A stretch of 54,583 nt of DNA from Rodentolepis nana (Eukaryota > Platyhelminthes > Cestoda > Cyclophyllidea > Hymenolepididae): assembly GCA_900617975.1 (NCBI GenBank), contig UZAE01012048.1:1-54583 (forward strand), written 5' to 3'. The notes below the pieces were generated by a model. The model was given only the letters and a program-made list of their open reading frames with translations. It made no database searches and was not told the DNA's origin. The stretch's first letter is position 1. The number at the start of each line of letters is the position of its first letter. The translations under genes and the position numbers were made by a program. Of this stretch, positions 40,001-48,107 are shown one piece after another.

Positions 40001-43000
40001 CAATAGAAGTAAGATATACAAGTGGATCTGTCGATCATAAAGCTCTATTACCAGCGACAGGATATCTCCATGTAACATGGAGACTAAATATGAATGAGAT
40101 AGCGCACACAACAATGAAGAACCCGTAGTGAACTACGAAAACATAAAAACAGAAAACTGTAGGTGCGAGGACGAAATTTTGACGGACAGGTCCCTGTTTA
40201 CGACAAGGCGAGAGATGGAGATGGTTGAAAAATGACACCGCTCGGCACGCTGGCTTCTAATGAAGACATACGCACAATAGGAAGGGAGACTTATATCATG
40301 TCTATGTTGATCTCACCATGAAGAAAAAAACAACACGAAATATACATCAACGCGACTTCGGTTTGTGCATACTCTTTTGTTTTGATCGCACTAGTATACC
40401 AACACACATACACAAACGACATAAACAGACAAGGGAATCTAGATTTGTTATTGATACCGTGGTAAGCTTAAATTGGATAATATTTAGGAAAGGTAAAATT
40501 AGTCAAAAATGATTTGATTCTCCACTTATTTGGATAGTGCGTTATGACGCGTATGGTCGTGCACTATAATACTCTCTCTTTCTTCTTCTACCCCACTCAA
40601 CATCAGAAAAAAACTCAAAAGCAGCGCAACGGCTGGTTTGTGAGCGTCACTGTGGGTTGTACCTCTGCACTTTACTGAAGGCAACGCAGGCGAAGATGAA
40701 GGGGTTTAAGGGAGGGAGGGGGAGGGGGTCAGGAGACAAGTTAAAGTGAGGAAAAGAACACTTACGTGAGGCTCCATGCTCGATGAAATTGAAGTCGAAG
40801 GGAGTCTGCAGTGAAAAAGACAATAAACTAGTTAGTATTGCGTAGGCTTCTGTATTAAAATGAGATAGAATTGTCAGGGGGGTGTCTACATGTTCCCATA
40901 CACCATCAGAATGTGGCGTGGTGCTCACACATTGACCGTTTAAGAGCTCTTTAATGGGCAACAAACACTATCTATTCGGTTCTCACTGCAGCAAGTCAGT
41001 CAGCTGATAAAATAAGCAAATAATCTTTACCAATCAGACAAAACAATCAATACTAACTGCAAGGAGCTTAAACTCGTACTTTAGCACAGATTAACGAAAC
41101 ACGCTTTAATCGTTACTATTTTATCTTAAATTTGAGAGATGAAGTATAATTATTTTATTGTTAAAATGTGAGTTAGGTAACATTTTGCGAAGATAGGCAT
41201 AAACGAATTAATTGTTAACGAGGAAAATGGGATAATTTAACAGGGATGGAACAGGATCGCAATTATGTCATCTAGACAAACTTAAAGCAGAGAAAGAATA
41301 AAACAAGACATTCACATAAACACGATGCTCGCCATTGACTAATAGTCGAGTATTTATTTGCCATAAATCAAAATTTTTAAAGACTTAAATTATTTTTTAT
41401 GCCGCTGCTCAAAATACCAAGAACAATTTTGAGGTGTGCCAGTGAAGTATGCGACGCAGACAGGACAGGCTATTAAAACGGAAATGGCAAATTATAAGGT
41501 ACTTAAATTATAAAGAGATAATTGAAGTCCTCATAAATAACCGTTATTTCGTGTTTAAAACTGCGCATCATAGATTTATTCAGAATCCTATCCATATAAC
41601 AAATAAATTTGAATTACCCATAGACATAAGATAAATACGAACTCTGATTCAAAATAAAGTAAATTCATCAGAAAATGAAGAATTTTGCACGTACGAAAGA
41701 GAGCAGCTTTTCAATTTTCCAGTTTTAGCCGAGAGATGAAATAGACCAAATGGCTACTGATGGGAGGGATTCATCAATGAAACGATGGACTACAAGGTCC
41801 AAGTACTTACTTAGCTATTAATGTCTATTTTTATTGTTCAAAGTTGACTTTACGGAAGTATCGATATAAAGGCAAAAGAATAAACAACCGATCTCAATCT
41901 CTAGTACAAATTATCACACATCGATTCATGGAGACAACAAAAAAAGAAAGAGTCAATCAAAATTCACAGACCGAAATAAAAAGGTACCAAGTGGAAGAAA
42001 AAACGAGATCAATTAAAATGAACATGCTTTTTTTAAAAAATAATGCGCTTAATTGAGAAACACCTAAAAGCGCAGAAACAAGTTAACCCGATGTAAGAAA
42101 GGAGATTTACATTTTACCTTATAGAAATTATTCACTTGGTTGTTCCCACTAAAACTTAACTTTAGTTAATATTGCATTGGGCATATATACTTACCTCAAA
42201 TGAGCAGTAAGAGATTAAAGACCTATAAAACAACCTTAACTTATTAGTTACAGAAAACGAAAATCATTTCAGAAGGAAGCAGTGGAAAATGACAAAGAAT
42301 AAGATAAGATTAAGTAAATAACATTTCACAGACTAGGTGCTACAACGAAAAATGTTAATGTAAAACTTATAACAATAAAATTAGAACTGAATTAAAGTGG
42401 AGAAGGGGACTCACGCCTAGTCAGATAAATGCGATTTAATATTAATTAAAATGAAGTGACCAATTTGTTATTGTATAGAAACAATAGCAAATTTAATGAT
42501 TAATGAAACTTCAACATTCTGCCTGGAACTGACAAGACGATTTGAGTTAATATGCAAAAATATGCACAGTGAGCATTATAGAGGAGGGTTGTATCAATAA
42601 GGTAGAGTCAAAAGACGAAGTGTAGTAATAAATAACGAAAATAAGGGGGATAAACTGACTTAAAAAGCAGCATCATAATGAATACTTAAAAATATATATA
42701 CTAAGATGAGCACTAGATTTAAATGTATGATTCAAGACGTGTGCACAGATGAAAATAGAAAATAACATTCACTACAAAATTAAGCGATCAGTGAAAAAAC
42801 AATAGTCAATATAAATGGGAAAAGAAGTAGCATCAGAATTTTCAAGAAAGACATACAAAACATTATTTACTTCTTATCGAAAGGCAAGAGAGCAAATAAA
42901 AAAGATATTCGACTTAGGTGAAAAATATTACATATTCACTTACTTGTCCTTCTCCTTCTATTACTAGACCAACTTTATCTTCAGTTAAATTTTCGGATGA

Positions 43001-43093
43001 TTTCTTTTGTTCTTCTTCTTCTCCTTCATCTTTGTACACTTTTAATTCGTCCGTACATGCACTTTCGTCTCCTGTCGAGTTCATATGTGACAT
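2816..43093 (-). CDS. TCF/LEF: TCF/LEF transcription factor (pangolin-type), 9 coding exons
   Basis: HMG-box DNA-binding protein that recruits beta-catenin to Wnt target genes in the nucleus. Coding exons (minus strand, in order): 43093-42944, 40805-40766, 33071-32854, 17787-17427, 8001-7566, 6810-6463, 5499-5305, 5234-4709, 4051-2816. They sum to 3510 nt (1169 aa plus stop), and every junction keeps frame. Seen: an acidic N-terminal motif [15 protein letters not shown] (about residues 14-28) that matches the beta-catenin-binding domain; low-complexity Ala/Ser/Pro/Gln regions; HMG box at about 695-763 with [16 protein letters not shown]; basic KRKRKRK at 774-780; C-clamp with Cys 851, 864, 867 and 873. 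Start choice: an in-frame TAG lies six codons upstream (43109-43111). The protein is much longer than vertebrate TCF/LEF (about 400-600 aa), mostly through low-complexity linkers. The weakest junction is exon 3 to 4, which needs a GC donor. UTRs and alternative exons cannot be seen. Confidence 0.94.
4052..4708 (-). other. TCF/LEF intron 8
   Basis: 657-nt GT-AG intron between the HMG-box and C-clamp exons. An 83-codon open frame at 4242-4493 is not supported as coding. Skipping or retention here would remove the C-clamp from the protein. Confidence 0.8.
4709..5234 (-). CDS. TCF/LEF: TCF/LEF exon 8: HMG box
   Basis: Encodes residues 583-758. A Gly/Ser/Thr-rich lead is followed by [38 protein letters not shown] and [15 protein letters not shown], a near-complete sequence-specific HMG box of the TCF/LEF subclass that bends DNA at WWCAAAG sites. 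The donor falls right after HRQ in phase 0, inside the third helix. Confidence 0.96.
5305..5499 (-). CDS. TCF/LEF: TCF/LEF exon 7 (Gln/Ser linker)
   Basis: Acceptor CATTTGTAG, donor GTTTGT. Encodes [17 protein letters not shown], a Gln-rich stretch and YHADPNSSK. The terminal Arg codon is split with exon 8 across a 70-nt intron (5304-5235). Confidence 0.88.
5500..6462 (-). other. TCF/LEF intron 6
   Basis: 963-nt GT-AG intron. A C-rich tract (about 6326-6354, G-rich on the sense strand) lies close to the donor and is a possible quadruplex. Nothing else seen. Confidence 0.8.
6463..6810 (-). CDS. TCF/LEF: TCF/LEF exon 6 (Ala/Ser/Pro linker)
   Basis: Acceptor TTAATTTTAG, donor GTATGT. Encodes [20 protein letters not shown], then Ala/Ser/Pro-rich sequence ending AAVAAY, phase 2 on both sides. 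Sequence beyond the donor stays open but turns basic and Gly-rich, as expected for read-through intron. Confidence 0.88.
6811..7565 (-). other. TCF/LEF intron 5
   Basis: 755-nt GT-AG intron. Short open frames on both strands look like chance; no feature supported. Confidence 0.8.
7566..8001 (-). CDS. TCF/LEF: TCF/LEF exon 5 (poly-Ala/Gln/Ser linker)
   Basis: Acceptor TTGTTCCAG and donor GTGGGT. Encodes [17 protein letters not shown] and then a run of nine alanines, a Gln/Ser/Pro-rich region, a second Ala-rich block and NSPSFTP. It enters in phase 1 and leaves in phase 2, both matching the neighbours. Low-complexity linker with no folded domain visible. Confidence 0.88.
12855..12879. repeat. 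AC microsatellite
   Basis: About eleven AC dinucleotides in intron 4, close to a GC-richer stretch. Confidence 0.85.
13256..13402. repeat. Poly-G / N gap / poly-C low-complexity block
   Basis: G-run 13256-13295 with a single A, ten A's, 59 N's (13306-13364), then a C-run 13371-13386 and TCCC repeats. Complementary runs around the gap suggest a sequencing stall, or an artefactual join. True length unknown. Confidence 0.85.
14752..14785. repeat. GT/GC alternating purine-pyrimidine microsatellite
   Basis: GTGTGCGCGCGCG followed by a GT run, a Z-DNA-prone tract in intron 4. Confidence 0.9.
17427..17787 (-). CDS. TCF/LEF: TCF/LEF exon 4 (Pro/Gly/Ser-rich linker)
   Basis: Starts at an acceptor (CTAACATAG) whose first exonic triplet is ATG ([15 protein letters not shown]), runs through Gln/His- and Ser/Gly-rich sequence to LHSELFNAA, and ends at donor GTAAGT in phase 1. 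Because the exon opens with ATG, a transcript starting in the upstream 15-kb intron could encode a form lacking the beta-catenin-binding domain. That is inference only. Confidence 0.88.
26484..26501. repeat. C18 homopolymer
   Basis: Eighteen C's in intron 3 (G18 on the TCF sense strand). Confidence 0.9.
27414..27439. repeat. AAT microsatellite
   Basis: Eight AAT units in intron 3. Confidence 0.9.
28069..28155. repeat. Pyrimidine-rich tract (GTTGC, TCC, TTC units)
   Basis: GCGTT-type pentamers, then CCT and CTT trinucleotides and T/C-rich sequence, just left of the hairpin at 28220. Confidence 0.7.
28220..28269. other. Strong GC-rich hairpin in TCF/LEF intron 3
   Basis: GTCGCACCGCCGCAC (28220-28234) pairs with GTGCGGCGGTGTGAC (28255-28269) over 15 bp with a single G-T wobble. 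An inner ACGC/GCGT stem (28239-28242 with 28249-28252) closes a six-base loop, and the flanks pair partly as well. The size resembles a small pre-miRNA, but the extreme GC content is unusual and no known miRNA is recognised. Confidence 0.55.
32854..33071 (-). CDS. TCF/LEF: TCF/LEF exon 3 (linker, Ala-rich)
   Basis: Acceptor TTTTGTAG, then [18 protein letters not shown] and an Ala-rich stretch ending ATSASDQ. The KVP-H-PH spacing recalls the KVPVVQHPHH segment of other TCFs. The exon must end before a stop at 32779. The only splice site that preserves the frame into exon 4 is CAG followed by GCGAGT, a GC donor. Confidence 0.82.
34211..34228. repeat. C18 homopolymer
   Basis: Eighteen C's in intron 2, at the edge of the GC-rich island 34240-34570. 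Confidence 0.9.
34398..34483. repeat. 57-bp imperfect tandem duplication
   Basis: GCGCCTTTT...CTACGCACGCGG (34399-34425) recurs as GCGCTTTTT...CTACGCACGCGG (34455-34482). It lies in a CpG-rich part of intron 2. Confidence 0.75.
38447..38498. repeat. GCC and GCA trinucleotide repeats
   Basis: Five GCC units at 38447-38461 followed by six CAG/GCA units at 38481-38498, in intron 2. On the sense strand this reads GGC and TGC repeats; no coding use is supported. Confidence 0.85.
38926..38955. repeat. CAC microsatellite
   Basis: About nine CAC units in intron 2. Confidence 0.9.
40766..40805 (-). CDS. TCF/LEF: TCF/LEF exon 2 (40-nt micro-exon)
   Basis: Acceptor TGCAG and donor GTAAGT flank a 40-nt segment. 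Read in the phase left by exon 1, it encodes [13 protein letters not shown] and ends one base into a codon completed by exon 3. It belongs to the linker directly after the beta-catenin-binding domain. Its small size makes it easy for gene finders to miss. Confidence 0.8.
40806..42943 (-). other. TCF/LEF intron 1 (2.1 kb)
   Basis: GT-AG intron of AT-rich sequence without recognisable repeats or coding segments. Short open frames such as 41449-41634 and 41844-42056 are Lys/Ile/Asn-rich and look like chance. Confidence 0.75.
42944..43093 (-). CDS. TCF/LEF: TCF/LEF exon 1: beta-catenin-binding domain
   Basis: Fifty codons from ATG to a GTAAGT donor after CAA (phase 0). The translation contains [15 protein letters not shown], then [11 protein letters not shown], closely resembling the conserved DELISFKDEGEQEE...SSEN block of metazoan TCF/LEF that binds armadillo repeats of beta-catenin. 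A second in-frame Met is at codon 4. A four-codon upstream ORF in the same frame (43123-43109) precedes the start if the transcript extends that far. Confidence 0.93.
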
Positions 43094-43295
43094 AACCTCC
43101 TTGTCACACTACGCGCAAAGCATGCTCAAGGTGAAATAAGCTTCCATAACGATTGCCTTGAGTTTAATATAATTAAAGCTTTAAAATAATTGAATTTTTT
43201 AAATTATAAAATCAAAAAATATATAATATATAATTTATTTATTTATTCTTTAAACCACTTAATATTTTCGGTAGTACTTTTGAAACATTTCAAAT
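43094..43295. promoter_or_regulatory. Divergent intergenic promoter region
   Basis: Only 202 bp separate the start codons of TCF/LEF (minus) and the syntaxin (plus). The stretch 43170-43260 is almost pure A/T with TATAAT-like and TTTA repeats, so TATA-like matches there are not informative. Both promoters, or one bidirectional promoter, should lie here unless non-coding 5' exons exist elsewhere. Confidence 0.6.
43109..43123 (-). other. Possible four-codon upstream ORF of TCF/LEF
   Basis: ATG CTT TGC GCG TAG ends five codons before the TCF start, in the same frame. It matters only if the transcription start lies further upstream. Confidence 0.3.
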
Positions 43296-43498
43296 ATGGC
43301 GGTGATGGATAGCGTTCCGGCAGATATTAATCGAATTGAACAAGATATTCAGGGAATTAAACAACAAATTGACCAATTCGAGGAAATTCTCAAAAGTGCT
43401 GAATCTGGTCATACCTCTGTTTCCTACCTAAATGAGCGATATCATGCAATCATACTTACTACCAAAGACTTATCTCATCATTTGAAGTCCCTTCGGGC
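43296..43498 (+). CDS. Syntaxin exon 1
   Basis: 67 codons plus two bases, ending at donor GTAAGA. Amphipathic helical sequence of the N-terminal regulatory domain. Followed by a 137-nt intron. Confidence 0.9.
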
Positions 43499-44894
43499 GT
43501 AAGAGTACTTATTTAAAGGAATAAAATATTCTCTGATTGCATGCATTATTTTTGTTTGCTTACATATTTAGCATTTGCTAGTCTTTTCTTTTAATTATAC
43601 TAGTTTCTCTTTATAAAACGTTTTCATGTTTTTAGAGCCTCTAATTCACCCGGTGTTAATGATGCCCTTCGGGCTCGGGCTCGAAATCTACACGAACAGG
43701 CTATTAATCAAACCACTAGAGTTCAGCGTATCGGTCGAGAGACTCAGCGGATCTCAACTGCTATTGCTCGTTCTGCTGCAGCTTCATCTCAAGCAACCAG
43801 TGAAGCCATGGTTGGTTTTAAAGGTAAGTTTTTTGGTAAATTTGTCATTAATTTGTTTATTAGTTCAGCTTTCCAATCTTCGTTATTCTTTCGTGACTAC
43901 TTTATTTGAACAATATTTCAAGCATAAGTGGTTAACAATTTTTGCAGCCTTTTAAACCCTCTTTACTGACTTTAGTTAGTATATTTAATAAATAATGATA
44001 TGGCAATTTAGGCTAAATATTTTTGGGGAAAGATGCTTATGGCATAACTAATTGATTTTTGGATCCTATTAAAGCTTGGAATCACTTGATATGTCAATTT
44101 ATATGAATTTGTTGGGAATTGCCATCAGCTATTTCCCACATGATTCTGGTCTGTTTTAGTTTTCGTTTTGCAGCGTTAAATTAAGGGTTTGGGTCAATTA
44201 GCCCGAAATCTGCTTATGGCTATGCAAAATTGTTACCTCAATTGAGACAATCCACTGCGGATCTATCTAGTGTTTTGTTCGCTAGATCAATTCGAAAAAA
44301 TATTTTTCACAGTTAAGCTATTTCGTTTTTGAGACAAGGTTGTTCTGTTTCTTTTGCTACAAATGGATTTCTTATGTTCGACAAACTGTCGAAAGTAAGT
44401 AGCATTAACAGACTATATTATTATTTTCGATTTTTAAACGTAATTGCCCTATGGCAGTAATATGCTCAATGTTTTCAGGAGGATTTGGCTCTGGAGTGCA
44501 ACAGCAGCAACAGATGATGCAAACGCAAGAAGATGAGCAAATGGCGCGAGATATGGAGGCTCTGGAAGCCGATATTGTCATGGTGAATGAGCTTTTTACT
44601 ACCTTGGCAACTTACGTTCATGACCAAGGAGAAATCGTTGACTCCATTGAGGCTAACACTGAAGCCGCTTATGTTCAAGTAGGCCAATTAAATTCTGCCT
44701 CTTCCTACTTATTGTTATACGAGTAGGCAGTTTTATGTATGTGATTATTTTAGGTTCACTCGGGGGTTTCGCAACTACAATCAGCTGTTCAGCACCGAAA
44801 ATCTGCACGACGCAAGAAGTGTATATGTGCTCTAATTCTCTTGGCTGTTCTATTTATCATTGCTCTTTTAATTGGATTGAATTTCAGGAAATAG
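43296..44894 (+). CDS. Endosomal Qa-SNARE, syntaxin 7/12-like, 4 exons
   Basis: Tail-anchored t-SNARE expected to drive fusion of endosomal or lysosomal membranes. Exons: 43296-43498, 43636-43823, 44479-44678, 44754-44894, giving 732 nt, 243 aa plus stop, with all phases matching. Seen: N-terminal helices with Habc character (INRIEQDIQGIKQQIDQFEE and LNERYHAIILTTKDL); a Gln-rich linker (138-142); SNARE motif about 156-213 with LEADIVMVNELF and VHDQGEIVDSIEAN, where Gln 180 is the zero-layer residue; a basic RRKK; and one C-terminal membrane helix (about 220-241) ending NFRK. The QGE-DSIEAN core is closest to syntaxins 7, 12 and Pep12. The length is slightly short for the family (about 260-275). 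An in-frame TGA five codons upstream fixes the start at the first ATG, though codon 4 is also Met. Confidence 0.92.
43636..43823 (+). CDS. Syntaxin exon 2
   Basis: Acceptor TTTTTAG, donor GTAAGT. Encodes Ala/Arg/Gln-rich helix (LRARARNLHEQAINQTTRVQ) up to AMVGFK. Followed by a 655-nt intron, the largest of this gene, in which nothing else is recognised. Confidence 0.88.
44479..44678 (+). CDS. Syntaxin exon 3: SNARE core
   Basis: Acceptor TTTTCAG, donor GTAGGC after CAA. Encodes the Gln-rich linker and most of the SNARE heptads, including the zero-layer Gln 180. Joins exon 4 in phase 0 across a 75-nt intron. Confidence 0.93.
44754..44894 (+). CDS. Syntaxin exon 4: SNARE end and membrane anchor
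   Basis: Acceptor TTTTAG. Encodes VHSGVSQLQSAVQHRKSARR, KKCIC and a hydrophobic tail anchor of about 20 residues. Stop TAG at 44892-44894. Confidence 0.93.
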   Translation, partial: VHSGVSQLQSAVQHRKSARRKKCICALILLAVLFIIALLIGLNFRK

Positions 44895-45174
44895 TATTTG
44901 AGACTTAACTTACTTTTCATCGGATCACCTACCCATCTGTGATTTGTTTCCTAACCTTTCTTCCCAAATATTATTACTTTAAAGACAACACCTCACTTCC
45001 TTCTTAGTGTATAGGAGATATATAACTCCTCTTTACCGATTTGCTGATAAACATGCGTGTATTTTGTATAAATTGTGATCTTAATTATTACCTTATTTGT
45101 TCAGTCATAACTGTAGCTTATTAGATTTTTGAAATAGGGTGAAAAGGTATGAGTCTGCTCGTTTTACGTCTTTT

Positions 45175-45412
45175 TCGGGCTTCACAGAGGGGAGGGACAT
45201 CAAAGTCACAAAAGTCGATAGAGGGGGAATCAGAAGAGTGATTCACAGGTGTAAAAGAGATAGACACAAAGGTAATACGAGCACTGTGAAAGTGGTCGAA
45301 CATGACACACAACTGGGTTATGATAGTTTGAAGTAAAAAATCAACCGTTGGTTTATAGACCTTTTGCCGTATGCAGGGTGCACCACGTAGAGGTAAGTCT
45401 ATAGCGCACCCC
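45175..45412 (-). repeat. SINE-like dispersed element, copy 1
   Basis: Recognised by alignment with 50456-50771 and 51792-52011: shared blocks include GGCTTCACAGAGG, TTTGCCGTATG, GGGTGCACCACG and AAGTCTAT. The strand given assumes the (AAAT)n tail seen at another copy is the 3' end. It has a box-B-like GTTCGACCAC on the minus strand. Confidence 0.7.
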
Positions 45413-45629
45413 TCTTCTTATATTAATACTGGCGAAAATTTTTGAAACGACGGGTGTTTCTGGAAATGACAAGACTTTAAAATGATCGAAGTAAATAATG
45501 CGGGGTTATAATTTTTAAAAAATGATTACAAGGTTTGACACAATTTAAAACGGGATTTTAGAAAATTGTTTGAGGCGAACCATAGAGATGTGACGTTGAG
45601 TCAATAAAATAAGCTTATAAGGGCGATAT

Positions 45630-46290
45630 ATGAGAACTAACGAGTTCGGACAAGCTGTTGAATTGATACAGTTGATTGCGAACCAACGAACACTTATTGG
45701 AGGGAACCGCTATCTCAACATGTCTGTGGAAAAGGATATATGCTACATTCTGGTCTACTTTACCCACCTATTCCTGTCACAGCGCCTAAGCAAAAATCCT
45801 TTTGTGATAGATTCAGTCATCAGAAAAGCCATGAGATTGGTAAAGTGAACTAGCCATCCTCATAATTACAAGGAGACTTGTTAGACAATTGGGAATGAAC
45901 ATGGACATCAAATTGCTCGTCAAAGGCTTTCATAACTATCAAAGTGTTGTTAGACACCTTCAGGTAGAAAACCAGTGCTTTGGTTCCCAATGAGAACACA
46001 ATGGAATTAATCGCATGTTGATTTTGCTGGTCTTATATATGGCATTCCATAGTTAGCATTAACAAACTCGCACTCCAAATAACCGAAGGCAACACCACTT
46101 CTATCAACAAATACCTGACCATATCTTTGTGAGATTAACGATTTCTGAAAAAACCTTGACGCCGGACAATGAATTCGGCGAACAAATGTCTTTTGATCAC
46201 ATGCGTAAGCCACTATATCACTTCTCATCAAATGACCAGGCAGAACTGCTAATGGAAAAAACGGTTTCAAATATAATAAAAATCATATAA
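45630..46290 (+). pseudogene. Decayed Ty3/Gypsy-type retrotransposon integrase
   Basis: Shifting plus-strand frames show the order of an LTR-retrotransposon integrase. At about 45870-45945 a segment reads MDIKLLVKGFHNYQSV, matching the zinc-finger end, where CxxC is expected but Phe and Tyr stand in place of both Cys. HVDFAG at 46014-46031 is the start of the catalytic core. LTPDNEF follows at about 46150, then YHFSSNDQAELLMEK at about 46215-46260, carrying the Asp-Asn and the final Glu of the D,D-E signature. Several in-frame stops (for example SHSK-stop-PKA where SKWPEA is usual) and frameshifts make it non-functional. LTRs were not identified. The family call rests on motif recall. Confidence 0.65.
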
Positions 46291-47831
46291 ACAGACATTT
46301 TACTACAAAAATTCATAACCTTAGGGAAGTGATTACCATTTGTGGCGATAAAGTAGACAATGCACTTTATTTACTCAAATGGTGCAATGAGTGCCAAAAA
46401 ATGACATAAGTCGATAATACAGATAAGGAGCGGAAAGAGTAGATGAAGCGAAATAAAAAAATACATCTGAGGACTTTCCACATGAATTTGCAGACATAAA
46501 GTTTAAGTATGAAGATCCAACCTTTTACCATTATCTTCGGGATCAGAAAAGAATTCCAGTATTCAAGTTTGGGTTACTTTATGATCTAGAAAAGACATGC
46601 GAGATTGCTGCCGTCAATTATGATCAAAAATTTAGCTCGAGGCAGATCAAAAGATCCTTGGCATCTTCCTGCACTGGGCCAGGTCTCCCTACACCTTACT
46701 AATTTCAATGATAAGAAAGCACCAGAATAAGGGAAACGACCAACGAGTCTGAGAAGGTGAATGACATCAAGTAGAAGGTACTTTAACTGAATTATGAAAG
46801 CATCAGCATTTCCACTGCGTGGTAACCCCATGAGTGAGAGGATATTTACACTAATGGGTGTTCCTTGGTTGCGGCTGGCTATGAGTGCTAAAATTCAACT
46901 GTATTTTTCAACAGCCAAGGGGAGGCATGAGACTAGCAACGGTGCTTAGGATAGCAGAACTCGAAACAATTATAATTGTAGAGTGCGTTTTTTGAAGAAA
47001 CGCCAACCTCAATATTATCTTTTGAGCCTACTTTATCAAAACTCAAGGAAGATTAAGTGATTTTGTGGCAAGGTTACACAGAGAGGCCTTTTCTGCCGGC
47101 GATCAACAAACATTTCTTCTCTGATGTATATTATCCCGGTATCCTTCGTTGATCAGTATTTCGAGCGGCCTTTTTAATGAATTATCACTAAATTTATGAT
47201 TAACAGCTGGAGATAAGCCGTACAGAAGAACTAGTTTGATGTCTGCAGTATCTTTCGCAAGTCTTAACCGACGGGACCTTCAGTCTAAAATTCACAGTTG
47301 CGCTAGCAATTTCCTCAGCTAAGCCCTTAGCAGTCAATAATGAGTCAGGTTAGGCAAAATTGACCATTCTGTTTTACATGCATAAATCTACTTAGAAAAG
47401 TAATTGAGGCAAATCTGCACCAGTGTCTAACCGCATGCTATTTCATTCCATATTTGTAAGCTTCTTTAGGTAGACGTGCATCTTAACAAATAAATAAAGT
47501 GATGGAATAAAAATCATCTGCATGCTCAAGATATTGCGATGTCCAGTCGAATCAATCAGAACTGAATGACCTAAACTCATGTACCACAAACTAAAAAAGC
47601 TATGTTGAAAAGAAGGGGGGAGGGTTCTTCTTTGGACCCATATCTAACACCTCCCTCGGTACCAAACATTTCAGTCGATGTTAGCTTCGCTAATATTTGT
47701 TAACCGTCCAACACAGTTGACTATATTCCCCAACACCCTTTTTACACAAAGCATTAAGAAGATCGCGAACAAAAGACTATCTTAACCAGAGAGGTGTCTG
47801 GGAATATAAAAAAGATTACTATAAAATAGAA

Positions 47832-47837
47832 TTTATT
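47832..47837 (-). terminator. Polyadenylation signal of MALSU1
   Basis: AATAAA on the minus strand, 56 nt beyond the stop codon, consistent with a short 3' UTR. Confidence 0.55.
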
Positions 47838-47892
47838 TTCTAAAATATGCACAGAAGGGAGGGGGGCACAAACGAAATTACTTATTTACACA

Positions 47893-48107
47893 CTATGAAT
47901 GCTTTGCTTCATCCGCGGCGACTTCAGCCAAAATCCTTTCCCAATCAGCTTGAGTAAGACCTAGAGGAGCTGATTGCTCTGACTGCTTCTCTACTTCATC
48001 CAGACCTTGAGCCTTAAGATCAAATTCAGCACCAATTCCCCACAGGGATTCGAGATCATACCGATTTCGACATTCCTTCGTGGCAAACATGTGCAAAATT
48101 ATATTAC
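47893..48107 (-). CDS. MALSU1: MALSU1 exon 5 (RsfS C-terminal blocks)
   Basis: Acceptor CCCATTAG. Encodes NIILHMFATKECRNRYDLES and LWG, then an acidic C-terminus ending DEAKHS. Stop TAG at 47893-47895. Confidence 0.93.

Larger units (their letters stand above)
33072..40765 (-). other. TCF/LEF intron 2 (7.7 kb)
   Basis: GT-AG intron. It contains a G10 run (33911-33920), an 18-C run (34211-34228), a GC-rich island with a 57-bp imperfect tandem duplication (34398-34483), trinucleotide repeats at 38447-38498 and a CAC tract at 38926-38955. No exon recognised. Confidence 0.75.
44895..47892. other. Repeat-rich spacer between convergent genes
   Basis: Holds a SINE-like copy (45175-45412) and the integrase relic (about 45630-46290). 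At 47010-47130 a plus-strand frame reads QGRLSDFVARLHREAFSAGD, which could be a gag scrap but is too short to claim. No AATAAA follows the syntaxin closely; the first is at 45603-45608, beyond the repeat. The rest is unassigned AT-rich DNA. Confidence 0.5.

Noticed and set aside
43626..43955. 109-codon Leu-rich plus ORF
   Set aside because: Out-of-frame reading of syntaxin exon 2 and its intron.
45121..45336. ORFs on both strands over 45121-45336
   Set aside because: They fall in the SINE-like repeat; the same region in other copies has different stops.
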